Origin: Afipia sp. 1NLS2
Lineage (GTDB): Bacteria; Pseudomonadota; Alphaproteobacteria; Rhizobiales; Xanthobacteraceae
Direction of reading: 5' to 3'
Length of the DNA stretch: 64,000 nucleotides
Assembly (NCBI RefSeq): GCF_000178995.1
Contig: NZ_ADVZ01000004.1
Span: forward strand, 365,413-429,412
Part shown: piece after piece, positions 51,902 to 62,012 of the stretch
Numbering within the stretch: position 1 is the first letter of the stretch
Layout of the letters: every line of letters begins with the position of its first letter
Translations under genes and position numbers: made by a program
Notes under the pieces: generated by a model
Told to the model about the DNA's origin: nothing
Databases searched by the model: none
The model's input: only the letters and a program-made list of their open reading frames with translations

Positions 51902-53683
51902 ATGCTCGGCGGGATCAAGAAGTTGAATGTTTTCGGGTGGACCAAATATTTCGGCTGGGCCTCGAAACTTAATGTGTTCTCCTTCGTCAGGCACATCGGT
52001 TTGTCCTGGAAGGTTCAGATCGCACCGGTATTCCTGGTCATCTCTCTTGTCGCGCTGGGGATGTATTCCCTGAAGACGCTTCAACACAATCAGTCGTCCG
52101 AGGAAGCTCTCATGTCTGGGCCGGTTCGTCAGGCCGAGCTGATGAGCGATCTCACATCAACGATCTGGTCGGCTCATGCCAACCTGTATCGTCTCACGAC
52201 GACAGCGGCGACCGAGACAGACACCAAGGCGATCGAGGGTTATGCATTCGACACCACGACGTCGCTTAGCCGTGTCGACGACGCGCTGTCGGCTCTTGAG
52301 GTCAGCCTGTATGAGCCGAGCTCGGTGGTGACGAAGGACGATTACGCCAAGCTGAAGGATGCCGTCGCCGTCTACGCAGCGAAGGCGAAGACCGTCATCG
52401 AAAAGACGGGCGCTTCCGGCGCCGATACGAGATTCATCAAGGATGCGGAAAAGCAGTTTGCGGTGGTGTCGCAGCTTGTCTCGGACATGATGAGCGCGAG
52501 CAGCACGCGCAAAAGCATGGAAGTCGGCATTTCTCAGGTGCGCCTCGAAGAGCAGCAGTTCACTCTCAAGATTGTGCTCGGCGTCATTGCCGCGTTTGGC
52601 CTGCTGTTCTCGTTCCTGATCGGGCGCAGTATTTCGAAGCCTGTGGTGGTGATGACCAAGGCGATGCACGAACTGGCCGCCGGAGATTTGTCGGTCCAAC
52701 TGCCGGGCCTCGATCGCCGGGATGAAGTCGGCCAGATGGCCCGCGCAGTGGAGGAATTCAAGGTTCAGGCGGTGGCCAAGGCCGAGCAGGAGGCTGTCGA
52801 GCGCGATGCGAAGAATCGCGAGTTGGCGGCGACGCGCAAGGCCGAGCTTTATGCGCTCGCGGAGAGTTTCGAGAGCGCCGTCGGCAAGATCATCGAGCAC
52901 GTCAGTTCGGCCTCGAGCGATCTTGAATCGTCAGCGATGGTGCTGACCAAGAGCAGCGTGGCGACACAGGAGCTTAGCGCCGTCGTTGCCAGCGCCTCGG
53001 AAGAAACGTCCAGCAACGTCCAGTCGGTTGCGTCCGCGACCGAGGAGATGGCGGCGTCCGTCTCCGAGATCGGCCGTCAGGTGTCCGATTCCAACCAGAT
53101 CGCGGCGGAAGCCGTCGAGCAGGCGCAGCGCACCGATGCGCGGATCAGCGAATTGTCAGAAGCGGCGAACCGCATCGGCGACGTCACCATGCTGATTACG
53201 ACGATCGCGAGCCAGACCAACCTGCTGGCGCTCAACGCCACCATCGAGGCGGCGCGCGCGGGCGAGGCGGGCAAGGGCTTTGCGGTGGTCGCGCAGGAAG
53301 TGAAGGCATTGGCGGCGCAAACGACCAAGGCCACGCACGAGATCAGCACCCAGATCGCGGCCATGCAGTCGGCCACGGAAGAGTCGGTGGTTGCGATCAA
53401 GGAGATCGGCGGCACGATCAGCCGCCTGTCGGAAATCGCGTCTATCATCGCGGCGTCCATCGAAGAGCAGGGCGCGGCGACGCAGGAAATCGCGCTGAAC
53501 GTCCAGCAGGCAGCGGCCGGCACCTCGCGTGTCGCCACCAGCATCGCCGATGTCCATCGCGGCGCGGGCGATACCGGCTCGGCCTCTTCTCAGGTACTCT
53601 CGGCGGCGCAGTTGCTGTCGAATGAGAACCGGCGGCTGAAGACCGAAGTCGCCAAATTCCTGGAAACGGTGCGGGCCGCTTAA
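51902..53683 (+). CDS. Methyl-accepting chemotaxis protein
   Basis: 593 aa from ATG 51902 with AAGGG upstream. Two membrane helices (about 39-56 and 220-238) flank a periplasmic domain of about 160 residues with no named fold. A HAMP segment ([28 protein letters not shown]) and the conserved signalling tip ([33 protein letters not shown]) follow. No CheR-binding pentapeptide at the C-terminus. Ligand unknown. Confidence 0.93.
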   Translation: MLGGIKKLNVFGWTKYFGWASKLNVFSFVRHIGLSWKVQIAPVFLVISLVALGMYSLKTLQHNQSSEEALMSGPVRQAELMSDLTSTIWSAHANLYRLTTTAATETDTKAIEGYAFDTTTSLSRVDDALSALEVSLYEPSSVVTKDDYAKLKDAVAVYAAKAKTVIEKTGASGADTRFIKDAEKQFAVVSQLVSDMMSASSTRKSMEVGISQVRLEEQQFTLKIVLGVIAAFGLLFSFLIGRSISKPVVVMTKAMHELAAGDLSVQLPGLDRRDEVGQMARAVEEFKVQAVAKAEQEAVERDAKNRELAATRKAELYALAESFESAVGKIIEHVSSASSDLESSAMVLTKSSVATQELSAVVASASEETSSNVQSVASATEEMAASVSEIGRQVSDSNQIAAEAVEQAQRTDARISELSEAANRIGDVTMLITTIASQTNLLALNATIEAARAGEAGKGFAVVAQEVKALAAQTTKATHEISTQIAAMQSATEESVVAIKEIGGTISRLSEIASIIAASIEEQGAATQEIALNVQQAAAGTSRVATSIADVHRGAGDTGSASSQVLSAAQLLSNENRRLKTEVAKFLETVRAA

Positions 53684-53703
53684 AGGCGGTCCGGTCCGGA
53701 CGA

Positions 53704-54966
53704 TCACGGCCGGATGGCTGCAGCCTCAACGATCGCGCCATAAATCCGCTCGATATCCTGCGGCGTCACGCAATAAGGCGGCATCACATAGATGGTGTTG
53801 CCGAGCGGGCGCAGGAGGATGTCGTGCCGGTTGAAGTGGGCTAGCAGCTTGGGCCCGATCCCGGCGAGATAACCGGCATCTCCGACTTTCAGATCCATGG
53901 CCGTGATGGTGCCGCAGCGGCGGATATTTTCGAAACGGGAATCGCTGCGGAACGGAGCGAGCGCGCGCTCCTGCATGGCGCAAAGCGACGCGATCCGCGC
54001 GCGGGTTTGTGGATCGTCCCACAGTTTCAGATTGGCGAGCGCGGCCGCGCAGGCGATCGGGTTCGCGGTGTAGGAGCTGGAGTGGAAGAAGGTTTTGGTG
54101 CGATCCGTCGAGTAGTGTGCCTCGAAGATTGCCGGCGTGCACAATGTCACCGCGAGCGGCAGCGCGCCGCCGGTGATGCCCTTGGAATAGCAGACGATGT
54201 CGGGTGACACGTCCGCCTGTTCGCAGGCGAACAGCGTGCCGGTGCGGCCCCAACCGGTCATCACCTCGTCGGCGATGAACAGCACATCGTTCTCCGTGCA
54301 GATGCGCCGCATCTCTTTCAGGGTTTCCGGCGAGTACATCAGCATGCCGCCCGCGCCGAGGATCAGCGGCTCGATGATGAAGGCCGCAGGCTTGGCCCGG
54401 CAGGCGCGCTCTAGCGCGTCGAGCGTATCCTGTTCCCTGCCTGCCGCCGGAAACGGGATGCAATCGACCGCAAACAATAGCGGCTCATAAGGTGCGTTGA
54501 ACACGCCGCGCGCGCCGACCGACATCGTGCCGACAGTGTCGCCGTGATAAGAGTGTTCCATCACCACGATGCGTTCGCGCGGTGCGCCGATGTTGCGCCA
54601 GTAGCCGAGCGCCATCTTCAGCGCGACCTCGACGCTGGTCGAGCCGCTGTCGGAATAAAAGACGTGCGACAGCCCTTTGGGAGCGAGGTTGATCAGCCGC
54701 TCCGCAACCTGTTCGGCGGGTGGATGGGTTTGCGCGGCGAAGATGATCTGGTTGAGTTGCGCGGCCTCATCCTGAATCGCGCGCACGATGTCCGGGTGAC
54801 AGTGACCGTGCGTGACCACCCACCATGAGGCGATCGCATCCAGAATGCGGCGGCCATCGTCGGTGTGCAGATACGCGCCCTCGGCCCGCACGATGGTCGG
54901 GAAATCCTCGTACAGCGCGTGCTGCGTGAACGGATGCCAGACGGGGGATTTCGTCGGTGAAGTCAT
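53704..54966 (-). CDS. bioA: Adenosylmethionine-8-amino-7-oxononanoate aminotransferase
   Basis: 420 aa PLP enzyme. It has SPVWHPFTQHALYEDFPTIVRAEG at the start, DAIASWWVVTHGHCHPDI, HSYHGDTVGTMSVG, FIADEVMTGWGRTGT and the PLP Lys in YSKGITGGALPL. It makes 7,8-diaminopelargonate from KAPA using S-adenosylmethionine as the amino donor. Last gene of the bioF-bioD-bioA operon, overlapping bioD by four bases. Confidence 0.95.
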   Translation of the reverse strand: MTSPTKSPVWHPFTQHALYEDFPTIVRAEGAYLHTDDGRRILDAIASWWVVTHGHCHPDIVRAIQDEAAQLNQIIFAAQTHPPAEQVAERLINLAPKGLSHVFYSDSGSTSVEVALKMALGYWRNIGAPRERIVVMEHSYHGDTVGTMSVGARGVFNAPYEPLLFAVDCIPFPAAGREQDTLDALERACRAKPAAFIIEPLILGAGGMLMYSPETLKEMRRICTENDVLFIADEVMTGWGRTGTLFACEQADVSPDIVCYSKGITGGALPLAVTLCTPAIFEAHYSTDRTKTFFHSSSYTANPIACAAALANLKLWDDPQTRARIASLCAMQERALAPFRSDSRFENIRRCGTITAMDLKVGDAGYLAGIGPKLLAHFNRHDILLRPLGNTIYVMPPYCVTPQDIERIYGAIVEAAAIRP

Positions 54967-55595
54967 GGGGCGAAGTCGGCGAGGTTGAAGGAGGTGGCGA
55001 ACGCGCTGCGCAGGCTCTCATGGGTCAACGGCGCGAGACGTGGCAGGCGGCCCAGACGGCGGACGCCGCCGAGCTTACAGATGATGCGTTCGCTCTCGGT
55101 CTGTTCGTCGCCGATGAAGGCGATGCCGATCAGGGGAATATTCCGGCGCTTCACGGCTTCGATCGACAATAATGAATGGTTGATGGTGCCGAGCGCGGTG
55201 CGCGCGCACAGCACCAGCGGCAGCTTCCAACGCGCGAAGATATCGATGAAAAGCGTGTCGTCGTTGACCGGCACCATCAGGCCGCCGGCGCCTTCGATCA
55301 CAAGCGGCCGCTCGCCGGGCGGCGGTGGAAGCAGCGCGCGGTCGTCAATCGTCAGACCATCGATCCGCGCCGCGTAATGGGGAGAGGCAGGGGTATTGAG
55401 AACGTGCCGTTCGGGAAGGATGCGCCCGGGTGCGAGAGCAGCCAGTTCGGCCACGCGGCCCGAGTCGGTGCCGTCCTCGTGGCCTGCCTGGATAGGTTTC
55501 CAATAATCGGCGCCGAGCGCGTCCGCGAGGGCTGCAGAAAAAACCGTTTTGCCGACATCGGTATCGGTGCCGCTGACGATGAGGCGCGTATTCAT
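54963..55595 (-). CDS. bioD: Dethiobiotin synthetase
   Basis: 210 aa. The P-loop VSGTDTDVGKTVFSAALADALGA is at the N-terminus, with YWKPIQAG, and VIEGAGGLMVPVN further on. It closes the ureido ring of dethiobiotin with ATP and CO2. Start overlaps the bioF stop, as in a coupled operon. Confidence 0.95.
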   Translation of the reverse strand: MNTRLIVSGTDTDVGKTVFSAALADALGADYWKPIQAGHEDGTDSGRVAELAALAPGRILPERHVLNTPASPHYAARIDGLTIDDRALLPPPPGERPLVIEGAGGLMVPVNDDTLFIDIFARWKLPLVLCARTALGTINHSLLSIEAVKRRNIPLIGIAFIGDEQTESERIICKLGGVRRLGRLPRLAPLTHESLRSAFATSFNLADFAP

Positions 55596-56752
55596 GCCGT
55601 CAGTGTTTGCGCTTCTTCGTTGAGCGCGGCAAGCATGGATTCGACATCCCCGCTGGTCACATTCAGCGTGAGTGAGATACGCAGCCGCGCGGTGCCCGCA
55701 GGCACGGTCGGCGGACGGATGCCGCGAATATCGAATCCGCGCCGTTGTAAGGCGGCCGCGAGCGTCATGGTGTGCTCATTATGCCCGACGATGTAGGGAA
55801 TGATCTGCGAGCCGGAGGGCGTCCAGCCCCGTGCGCGGATTTTATCGCTGGCGAACGCGATGAGATCGTGCAGCCGATGCCGCCGTTCGGGCTCATCGCG
55901 CAAAATCCTCAACGCCTCTCCGACCGCGACCGCCATCAGCGGCGAGGGCGCAGTGGCGAAAATGAAAGGGCGGCTGCGGTTGACGAGAAAATCGCGCAGC
56001 AACTTCGTCGTCATCACCAATGCGCCGGACGAGCCGAGCGCCTTGCCGCAGGTGTGGACGGCGACGACGTTGGCGCGACCCTCATAGACGGCGGACAGGC
56101 CGCGCCCGTCAGGTCCGAACACGCCGGTGGCGTGCGCTTCGTCGATATAGAGGAAGCCATCATCGCGGTCGGCGATCTGCATCAGTTCGGCGAGCGGCGC
56201 GGTGTCGCCATCCATCGAGTAGATGCTTTCGACCGCGATCCACGGTCGGCCCTTGCCGCCCTTGGCTCGCCATGCGCGGATCGCATCCGCCACGGCATCG
56301 CTGTCGTTATGCGGAGTCTCGACGATCTCCGCGCGACTGGCCTTCGCGCCCTCGCGCATACTGGCGTGAGAGAGCTCATCCATCACGATCAGGTCACCGC
56401 GCTGGGGCAGGGTGCTCAGCGCGGCGAAGTTCGCGCTGTAGCCTGCTCCGAAATACAGCGCGCTCTCTGCGCCGAAGAAATTCGCAGCCTCGGCTTCAAG
56501 CTGCTCGTGCTCGGCGCAGTTGCCGCGCAGCAGGCGCGAGCCGCCCGCGCCGATCGGCGTGCCGGATTCGATTGCGGCAATCACGGCCTTACGCAGGCGC
56601 GGTGATTCCGCGAGCGCCAGATAGTCGTTGGAGACGAAATCGATGCCCTGACGCGGCCGCAGACTGCGCAGACGCCCGTCTCGCGCCAGCGCAACCAGTG
56701 CGCCTGCATAGCGGTCGTCGGCGGATTCTGCATTCAAGGGCAGGGGAGCCAA
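55592..56752 (-). CDS. bioF: 8-amino-7-oxononanoate synthase
   Basis: 386 aa PLP enzyme that joins pimeloyl thioester and alanine. It has GIDFVSNDYLALAESPRL, GTPIGAGGSRLLRGNCAEHEQLE, YIDEAHATGVFGPDGRG and the PLP Lys region VAVHTCGKALGSSGAL. The start at 56752 is a TTG codon; no ATG in frame lies close by, so the start is uncertain. First of three bio genes; bioB is not in the window. Confidence 0.93.
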   Translation of the reverse strand: MAPLPLNAESADDRYAGALVALARDGRLRSLRPRQGIDFVSNDYLALAESPRLRKAVIAAIESGTPIGAGGSRLLRGNCAEHEQLEAEAANFFGAESALYFGAGYSANFAALSTLPQRGDLIVMDELSHASMREGAKASRAEIVETPHNDSDAVADAIRAWRAKGGKGRPWIAVESIYSMDGDTAPLAELMQIADRDDGFLYIDEAHATGVFGPDGRGLSAVYEGRANVVAVHTCGKALGSSGALVMTTKLLRDFLVNRSRPFIFATAPSPLMAVAVGEALRILRDEPERRHRLHDLIAFASDKIRARGWTPSGSQIIPYIVGHNEHTMTLAAALQRRGFDIRGIRPPTVPAGTARLRISLTLNVTSGDVESMLAALNEEAQTLTA

Positions 56753-56862
56753 AAATCACCGGACATTGGAGCAATTCCAGATGTCTTTAACATGCCGGAG
56801 GAGAGGCGTCAGCGGTGCAGATTCCGCGGGACATCACTTTCGGTTTTGTCTAGATCACGCCT

Positions 56863-56877
56863 GTTTTGCAACAAAAC
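56863..56877. promoter_or_regulatory. Inverted repeat in the bioF/hypothetical gene gap
   Basis: GTTTTG-CAA-CAAAAC, a perfect 6-bp inverted repeat between the divergent bioF and 86-aa genes. It does not resemble the BioR TTATMTATAA box. It could be an operator for either gene. Confidence 0.35.
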
Positions 56878-56891
56878 GACAGGGGCGCCTC

Positions 56892-57152
56892 ATGGAAGAG
56901 CTCAATGGCCGGATGATCGCCTGCCAGATTTTGATTACTGGACTGATTGCGCGCGTCGCCAACGACCAGCGCGATCCGCTGCGTTTTCTCACTGATTTTC
57001 GCGACGAGATTCGTGCCGTCGTGCGCGGCATCAATATCGCGGGAACACCGAATGCGGACTCGGTGCGCTTGGTGGCGGAGAAGACGGTCGATGAAATGTT
57101 TTCACTGATGAAGCCGCCGAGTACGGCAGAGACTGATGACGAGGAGGCATAA
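56892..57152 (+). CDS. Conserved-looking small protein of unknown function
   Basis: 86 aa from ATG 56892 (MEELNGRMIACQILITGLIARVAND); a longer frame to 56766 is less likely. It looks alpha-helical and soluble, with an acidic tail (ETDDEEA). It is divergent from bioF and upstream of the iron operon. No family recognised. Confidence 0.55.
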   Translation: MEELNGRMIACQILITGLIARVANDQRDPLRFLTDFRDEIRAVVRGINIAGTPNADSVRLVAEKTVDEMFSLMKPPSTAETDDEEA

Positions 57153-57165
57153 CGCGCGTCCGAAC

Positions 57166-57182
57166 TTTAGAACGATTATAAA
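57166..57182. promoter_or_regulatory. Irr-box-like (ICE) iron control element
   Basis: TTTAGAA-CGA-TTATAAA, one mismatch from the rhizobial Irr motif TTTAGAANNNTTCTAAA. It lies 153 bp upstream of the siderophore receptor start. Irr controls iron genes in Bradyrhizobium and relatives, so this site probably ties the operon to iron status. Confidence 0.55.
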
Positions 57183-57334
57183 TTATATACCCCCAGTACA
57201 TATTTGAGAGATTCAAAAGTATTCAAGGCGAATAAAATTGATTGTGCAGTTCCTGAGTCCTATGAGCCGCCCAAGACAGTTTGCCGATCAGGCAAAAAAA
57301 TAGCTGACTATTTTGATACTGGGGCTTGGGGAAC

Positions 57335-59815
57335 ATGCAGGCATTGAAGGCGCCGCGCTCTTTGCGGACATGGAGTGTTGCGAAGAGCGATACCAATAAC
57401 AACGAAGGCGTCTCCGCACGAAAAGTCACTTCAATCGCAGGCTTGATCGCCGTCGCTTCGGTTTCTGGCGCGGAAGCTCAGCAACCCCAGTCGCAGTTGC
57501 CGGCGGTAACGGTCGATGCTCCGGCCCACCACCGCGCGACGACCAAGCCCTCTCGCGACCAGAAGCGCGCGACCGCTGCTTTGCGCCGTGCGGCCAAGCG
57601 CCAGCAGGCAGCCAAGCCGGTGCCGTATCCGAATGCCGGCCAGCTCACGCCGCCGGATGCTGACCCTTACGCGAACGCGGCCGCGCCCTATCAAGCAGTG
57701 CGGGTTCAGTCGAACAAGTTCAGCGAGCCGATCGCCAACACGCCGAAGACCATCACGGTCCTCACCAAGGACGTCCTTGAGGACAAGAACGCGACTTCAC
57801 TGCGCGAGATTGGCCGCAGCACAGCGGGCGTGACGCTCGGTTCGGGCGAGGGCGGCAACGCCTTTGGCGACCGTTTCTTCATCCGTGGCTTCGACGCGCG
57901 TAACGATATCTTCCTTGATGGCATCCGCGATCCCGCCGTCAGCATTCGCGAAAACTTCTTCACCGAGCAGGTCGAAATTTTGCGTGGCCCGGCATCTTCT
58001 TACGCAGGTCGTGGCACGGCGGGCGGTGCGATCAACATTGTCACCAAGCAGGCTGGCGACAAGAACTTCTACAACGCAGGCAGCGAGTTTGGCACCGACC
58101 GCACCAAGCGGTTCACGCTCGACGTCAATCAGGTCATCAGCCCGACGCTGTCGATCCGTGCGGGCGGCGTGGCGCAGGATGCCGGCATCGCGGGCCGTAA
58201 TTTCGCGACCGACGAACGTTACGGCGGCTTTGCTGCGGTGAAGTGGACGCCGACCGACAGTGTCAAGGTTCTCGCCAACTACATTCATACCGATCTGCGC
58301 GGCACTCCCGATTTCGGCGTGCCGTGGGATCGTGTCAACAACCGTCCGGTCACCGAGAGCGGTGTGCCACGCGATATCTGGTACGGCGAAGTCAACCGCG
58401 ACTTCCAGAAGGTCCGTCAGGATATCGGCACGACGCAGCTCGAAGTGAAACTGACGCCCGACGTCACCTTCAACAGCAAGTTCCGCGCGGAGCGCTCGCT
58501 GCTGAATTACATCGGCACGATTGCGGAAGCGCCCAGGAATTTCACGTCGAACGTAACGCCGTTCTGTCAGATTGTGAGCAATCAGCCTTACTGCACCCAG
58601 CTCAACGCGCAGAGCCGTTACCAAGTCGCGGACGTGCTGGCCAATCAGAGCGATTTTACTGCGAAGTTCGATACAGGCGCATTCAAGCACACGCTGGTCA
58701 CGGGCACGGAATTTTCTCGTGAGAAAGTCTCTATCGACAAGTATAGCGGCCTCTATTCGGAGGCGAACGGCAGCGGCATGCCCAGCGCCAGCGCGCCGAT
58801 CGTGTCGTATTTCGATCCTTCCAGCGTCACGTATCTGCCGTTCGGCGGCGCATCGCTGCTTGGGACGCCGCTGGTTGCGACCGTCGATACCAAGAGCGTG
58901 TATGCCATCGATACCGCGAACTATAATGATTTCCTTATTCTCAACGGCGGCATTCGTTACGACAATTACAATTACTCCGCCACCAACTACGCGAACCTGT
59001 CGCACAGCGCGCTCGACAGCGGCCTCGTCAACTGGAACGCGGGCGCGGTCATCAAGCCGCTGCCATATGCCAGCCTCTATGCAGCCTATGCGACATCATC
59101 CAACCCGATTGGCGCGGAGCTGGATGCAAGCAGTGCATCCTACGGCGGTCCGGATTTTACCAACCTTGGCGCTGCTTTCGGTCCCGAGCGCAACAAAGCG
59201 GCCGAAGTGGGCACCAAGTGGGAATTGTTCAATCGCCGCTTGCTGCTGACCGCCGCATTGTTCCAGACCGAAAAAGACAATGCGCGTGAAGTCGGTACGG
59301 TTGGCGGTGTTCCGAACACGATTGTTGCTGGTGCGGCTTATCGCATCCAGGGCATCGATCTTGAGGCTGCTGGCAAGATCACCGACAAGTGGAGCATTTT
59401 CGGCGGTCTTGTTTTAATGGACTCCAAGATCACGAAGTCCAATGTCGCGCCTCCCACGACGGCTGGCTACACGAGCAACGTCGGTCTGAAACTCGCCAAT
59501 GTCGCGCACCAGTCGTTCAACGTGCTGACCAAGTACAAGTTCATGCCGGATTGGGAAGTCGGCGGGCAGGCGACGTATCGTTCGAAGATTTATGGCGGCA
59601 CGCTACTCGCGGCAAACCAGGGTACCTCACTGCCGAGTTACTGGCGCTTCGATGCGTTCCTGGAGCACAAGGTCACCAAGAACCTGACGATGAAGCTTGC
59701 CGTGAACAACATCTTCAACAAGCTGTATTACGACACGCTGTATCAAAGCGCGGCGCCGTTCGTGGCGGTGGCGCCGGGCCGGGCCGCCTATATCACCGCG
59801 CAGGCGAAGTTCTAG
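57335..59815 (+). CDS. TonB-dependent catecholate-type siderophore receptor (Fiu-like)
   Basis: 826 aa from ATG 57335 with GGGGA upstream; TTG 57326 is an alternative. A long N-terminus with a hydrophobic segment ending near SGAEAQQ acts as signal peptide, and a basic, Ala-rich stretch (about 65-110) follows. The plug has NKFSEPIANTPKTITVLTKDVLEDKNATSLREI and FFIRGFDARNDIFLDGIRD, and a barrel ends in YITAQAKF. The adjacent PiuC-type dioxygenase is the usual partner of Fiu/PiuA receptors for catecholate siderophores. Confidence 0.92.
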   Translation: MQALKAPRSLRTWSVAKSDTNNNEGVSARKVTSIAGLIAVASVSGAEAQQPQSQLPAVTVDAPAHHRATTKPSRDQKRATAALRRAAKRQQAAKPVPYPNAGQLTPPDADPYANAAAPYQAVRVQSNKFSEPIANTPKTITVLTKDVLEDKNATSLREIGRSTAGVTLGSGEGGNAFGDRFFIRGFDARNDIFLDGIRDPAVSIRENFFTEQVEILRGPASSYAGRGTAGGAINIVTKQAGDKNFYNAGSEFGTDRTKRFTLDVNQVISPTLSIRAGGVAQDAGIAGRNFATDERYGGFAAVKWTPTDSVKVLANYIHTDLRGTPDFGVPWDRVNNRPVTESGVPRDIWYGEVNRDFQKVRQDIGTTQLEVKLTPDVTFNSKFRAERSLLNYIGTIAEAPRNFTSNVTPFCQIVSNQPYCTQLNAQSRYQVADVLANQSDFTAKFDTGAFKHTLVTGTEFSREKVSIDKYSGLYSEANGSGMPSASAPIVSYFDPSSVTYLPFGGASLLGTPLVATVDTKSVYAIDTANYNDFLILNGGIRYDNYNYSATNYANLSHSALDSGLVNWNAGAVIKPLPYASLYAAYATSSNPIGAELDASSASYGGPDFTNLGAAFGPERNKAAEVGTKWELFNRRLLLTAALFQTEKDNAREVGTVGGVPNTIVAGAAYRIQGIDLEAAGKITDKWSIFGGLVLMDSKITKSNVAPPTTAGYTSNVGLKLANVAHQSFNVLTKYKFMPDWEVGGQATYRSKIYGGTLLAANQGTSLPSYWRFDAFLEHKVTKNLTMKLAVNNIFNKLYYDTLYQSAAPFVAVAPGRAAYITAQAKF

Positions 59816-59833
59816 ACCTATTCTACGGTTACA

Positions 59834-59850
59834 GGCCCCTAAAACGGGCC
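59834..59850 (+). repeat. Short GC hairpin after the siderophore receptor gene
   Basis: GGCCC and GGGCC pair over a seven-base loop, 18 bp after the stop. It comes just before a much stronger hairpin. Confidence 0.45.
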
Positions 59851-59862
59851 GCCAAACATGAC

Positions 59863-59898
59863 TTATACTGGGTCCTGGGTGTACAGGACCCGGTATAA
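59863..59898 (+). repeat. Strong 15-bp hairpin between receptor and dioxygenase genes
   Basis: TTATACTGGGTCCTG pairs with CAGGACCCGGTATAA over a six-base loop, with one G-U pair. It ends 13 bp before the dioxygenase start. No T-run follows. It may set relative expression by processing or partial termination, or be an operator. Confidence 0.7.
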
Positions 59899-59911
59899 AC
59901 ACGAGTCCGGC

Positions 59912-60601
59912 ATGTTAATCTGCATTCCCGATATTCTGAGCAAGGCCGAGGTCGCCGACTTCCGCCGCATCATGGATGCGACGGAGTGGGAAGACGGCCG
60001 CTCGACGGCCGGGGCGCAGTCCGCGATGGTGAAGCGCAACGAGCAGTTGCCGCCCGACAGCGAGACCGCTCGCGTGCTCGGGCAGCGCGTCCTGAGCGCG
60101 CTGACCAAAAACCCGCTGTTCATTTCCGCAGCCATTCCGCTGCATATCTTCCCGCCGCTGTTCAACCGCTACGCGGCCTCGGATGGCCACCATTTCGGAG
60201 TCCATGTCGACAACGCCGTGCGCGGTGATCGCCTGACCGGCCTGCGCATCCGCACCGACCTCTCGGTGACGCTGTTTCTCTCCGAACCGGAGGACTATGA
60301 GGGCGGTGTCCTCACGGTCGAGGATTATTACGGCTCCCATGAGGTTAAGCTGCCCGCAGGGCATCTGGTACTTTATCCTGCGTCTAGTTTGCATCTGGTC
60401 ACGCCTGTGACCCGAGGAACCAGGGTGGCATCTTTCTTCTGGCTGCAGAGCATGGTACGCGACGCTCACGCACGCAGTATGATTTTCGATCTTGATATGG
60501 CCGTTCAGGCCTTGGTCGAACGGTTGGGTCGGGACGACCCTGAAACGGTCAAATTGACCGGCATTTATCACAACCTCATTCGCTACTGGGCCGACGTATG
60601 A
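59912..60601 (+). CDS. piuC: Fe(II)/2-oxoglutarate dioxygenase, PiuC/PKHD type
   Basis: 229 aa from ATG 59912; a longer frame runs back through the hairpin and is rejected. It starts [22 protein letters not shown]. The iron ligands fit [10 protein letters not shown] (His, Asp) and [19 protein letters not shown] (His plus the 2-oxoglutarate-binding Arg). Partner of the catecholate receptor in iron uptake; its exact substrate is unknown. Its stop overlaps the exbB start (ATGA). Confidence 0.92.
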   Translation: MLICIPDILSKAEVADFRRIMDATEWEDGRSTAGAQSAMVKRNEQLPPDSETARVLGQRVLSALTKNPLFISAAIPLHIFPPLFNRYAASDGHHFGVHVDNAVRGDRLTGLRIRTDLSVTLFLSEPEDYEGGVLTVEDYYGSHEVKLPAGHLVLYPASSLHLVTPVTRGTRVASFFWLQSMVRDAHARSMIFDLDMAVQALVERLGRDDPETVKLTGIYHNLIRYWADV

Positions 60602-61521
60602 AAACCATTCGCTTGATGACGTGCCTTTCGATTGTCGCTTGTCTGGCAGGCGCCCCGGCGTTCGCCCAACAGGCGGCTCCAGCGCGGCCCGCCACTCCTG
60701 CGGCCAGTTCTCCTGCGCCTGCCACGCCTTCGGCGGTAACCCCGGCTGCTCCGGCGCCTGCGGCCGTTGCGCCAGCCGCCGCACCGGCTCCGACCGCGTT
60801 GCCTGCCGCCGAGGCTGCAAAGGCTCTGGCGGTGCCACACGACCTGTCACCGTGGTCGATGTTCATGTCGGCCGATATCGTCGTGAAGCTGGTGATGATC
60901 GGCCTCGCTTTTGCCTCGCTGATGACGTGGACGATCTGCTTTGCGAAAATGCGCGAGCAGTTCGTGGCGCAGCAGCGGCTCAAGGCGGCCCTTCGAACGG
61001 TGTCGAATTCGCGCACGCTGGCCGAAGCCCGCATGGCGCTTGGCACCGGCAAGACGGTGCTCTCATCTTTCCTTGCAATGGCCGTTCATGAAGTCCGGCT
61101 GTCGTCCGGCATTGTCGGCGACACGGGCATCAAGGAGCGCGCGGCGTCGCTGTTCGCGGAATTGACCCGCAGCGAGGCCCGCCGGATGCGCCTCGGCATG
61201 GGCATGCTCGCGACCATCGGCGCGACCGCGCCGTTCGTCGGCCTCTTCGGCACCGTCTGGGGCATCATGAATTCCTTCATCGGCATTTCGAAGATGCAGA
61301 CCACCAATCTCGCCGTGGTCGCGCCGGGCATCGCGGAAGCTCTGCTCGCGACCGCCATGGGTCTCGTCGCGGCGATCCCGGCCGTCATCATCTACAATCA
61401 CTTCTCCCGCGTGACGAAACGCTATCTGGAGCTTGTCAGCCAGGCGTCCGGTGCGGCGGGCCGCCTGCTGTCACGCGATCTCGACCGCGGCCATGGCGCG
61501 GTCTCGCACGCAGCCGAGTAA
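60598..61521 (+). CDS. exbB: Biopolymer transport protein ExbB
   Basis: 307 aa. A signal-like N-terminus ([19 protein letters not shown]) and an Ala/Pro-rich periplasmic linker (about 24-80) precede three membrane helices. The last two have [29 protein letters not shown] and [30 protein letters not shown]. It forms the proton-driven motor with ExbD that powers TonB. Confidence 0.95.
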   Translation: MKTIRLMTCLSIVACLAGAPAFAQQAAPARPATPAASSPAPATPSAVTPAAPAPAAVAPAAAPAPTALPAAEAAKALAVPHDLSPWSMFMSADIVVKLVMIGLAFASLMTWTICFAKMREQFVAQQRLKAALRTVSNSRTLAEARMALGTGKTVLSSFLAMAVHEVRLSSGIVGDTGIKERAASLFAELTRSEARRMRLGMGMLATIGATAPFVGLFGTVWGIMNSFIGISKMQTTNLAVVAPGIAEALLATAMGLVAAIPAVIIYNHFSRVTKRYLELVSQASGAAGRLLSRDLDRGHGAVSHAAE

Positions 61522-61533
61522 CGGAGACGGCTC

Positions 61534-62001
61534 GTGGGTGTTACGTTCAACGATGTCGATGACGGTGACGATCTCGGCGAGACGCATGAGATCAACGTCA
61601 CGCCGTTCATCGACGTCATTCTGGTTCTTCTGATCATCTTCATGGTCGCAGCACCGCTCTCCACTGTCGACCTGCCGGTGGATCTGCCGTCCTCGACGGC
61701 GACGCCAACCAAAAAGCCGGACAAGCCGACTTACGTGACCATCAAGTCCGACCTTGCCGTCGCGGTTGGCGAGACGCCCGTGAAACGGGTCGATCTCGTC
61801 AACGTGCTCGATGCGGCCGGAGAGGGTAACAAAGACCGCCGTATCTTCCTGCGCGCCGACCGCGCGGTGTCCTATGGCAACATGATGGACGTCCTCGAAA
61901 TTCTGCGCGCCGGCGGATATCTGAAGGTGGCGCTGGTGGCGCTCGAAGGGGTGCCTGACAGCACCGGCACCGCCATCCCGTCGGCAGCGAAGCCGCAGTA
62001 A
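61534..62001 (+). CDS. exbD: Biopolymer transport protein ExbD
   Basis: 155 aa from a GTG start with GGAGACG upstream. One membrane helix (about 25-45) contains the proton-carrying Asp in HEINVTPFIDVILVLLIIFMVAAP. The periplasmic domain has DRRIFLRADRAVSYGNMMDVLEILRAGGYLKVALV. Lies between exbB and tonB. Confidence 0.95.
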   Translation: MGVTFNDVDDGDDLGETHEINVTPFIDVILVLLIIFMVAAPLSTVDLPVDLPSSTATPTKKPDKPTYVTIKSDLAVAVGETPVKRVDLVNVLDAAGEGNKDRRIFLRADRAVSYGNMMDVLEILRAGGYLKVALVALEGVPDSTGTAIPSAAKPQ

Positions 62002-62012
62002 CCGGAAGCGCG

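Noticed and set aside
57797..59005. 402-codon - strand open frame
   Set aside because: Antisense to the siderophore receptor, which has clear plug motifs and a ribosome site.
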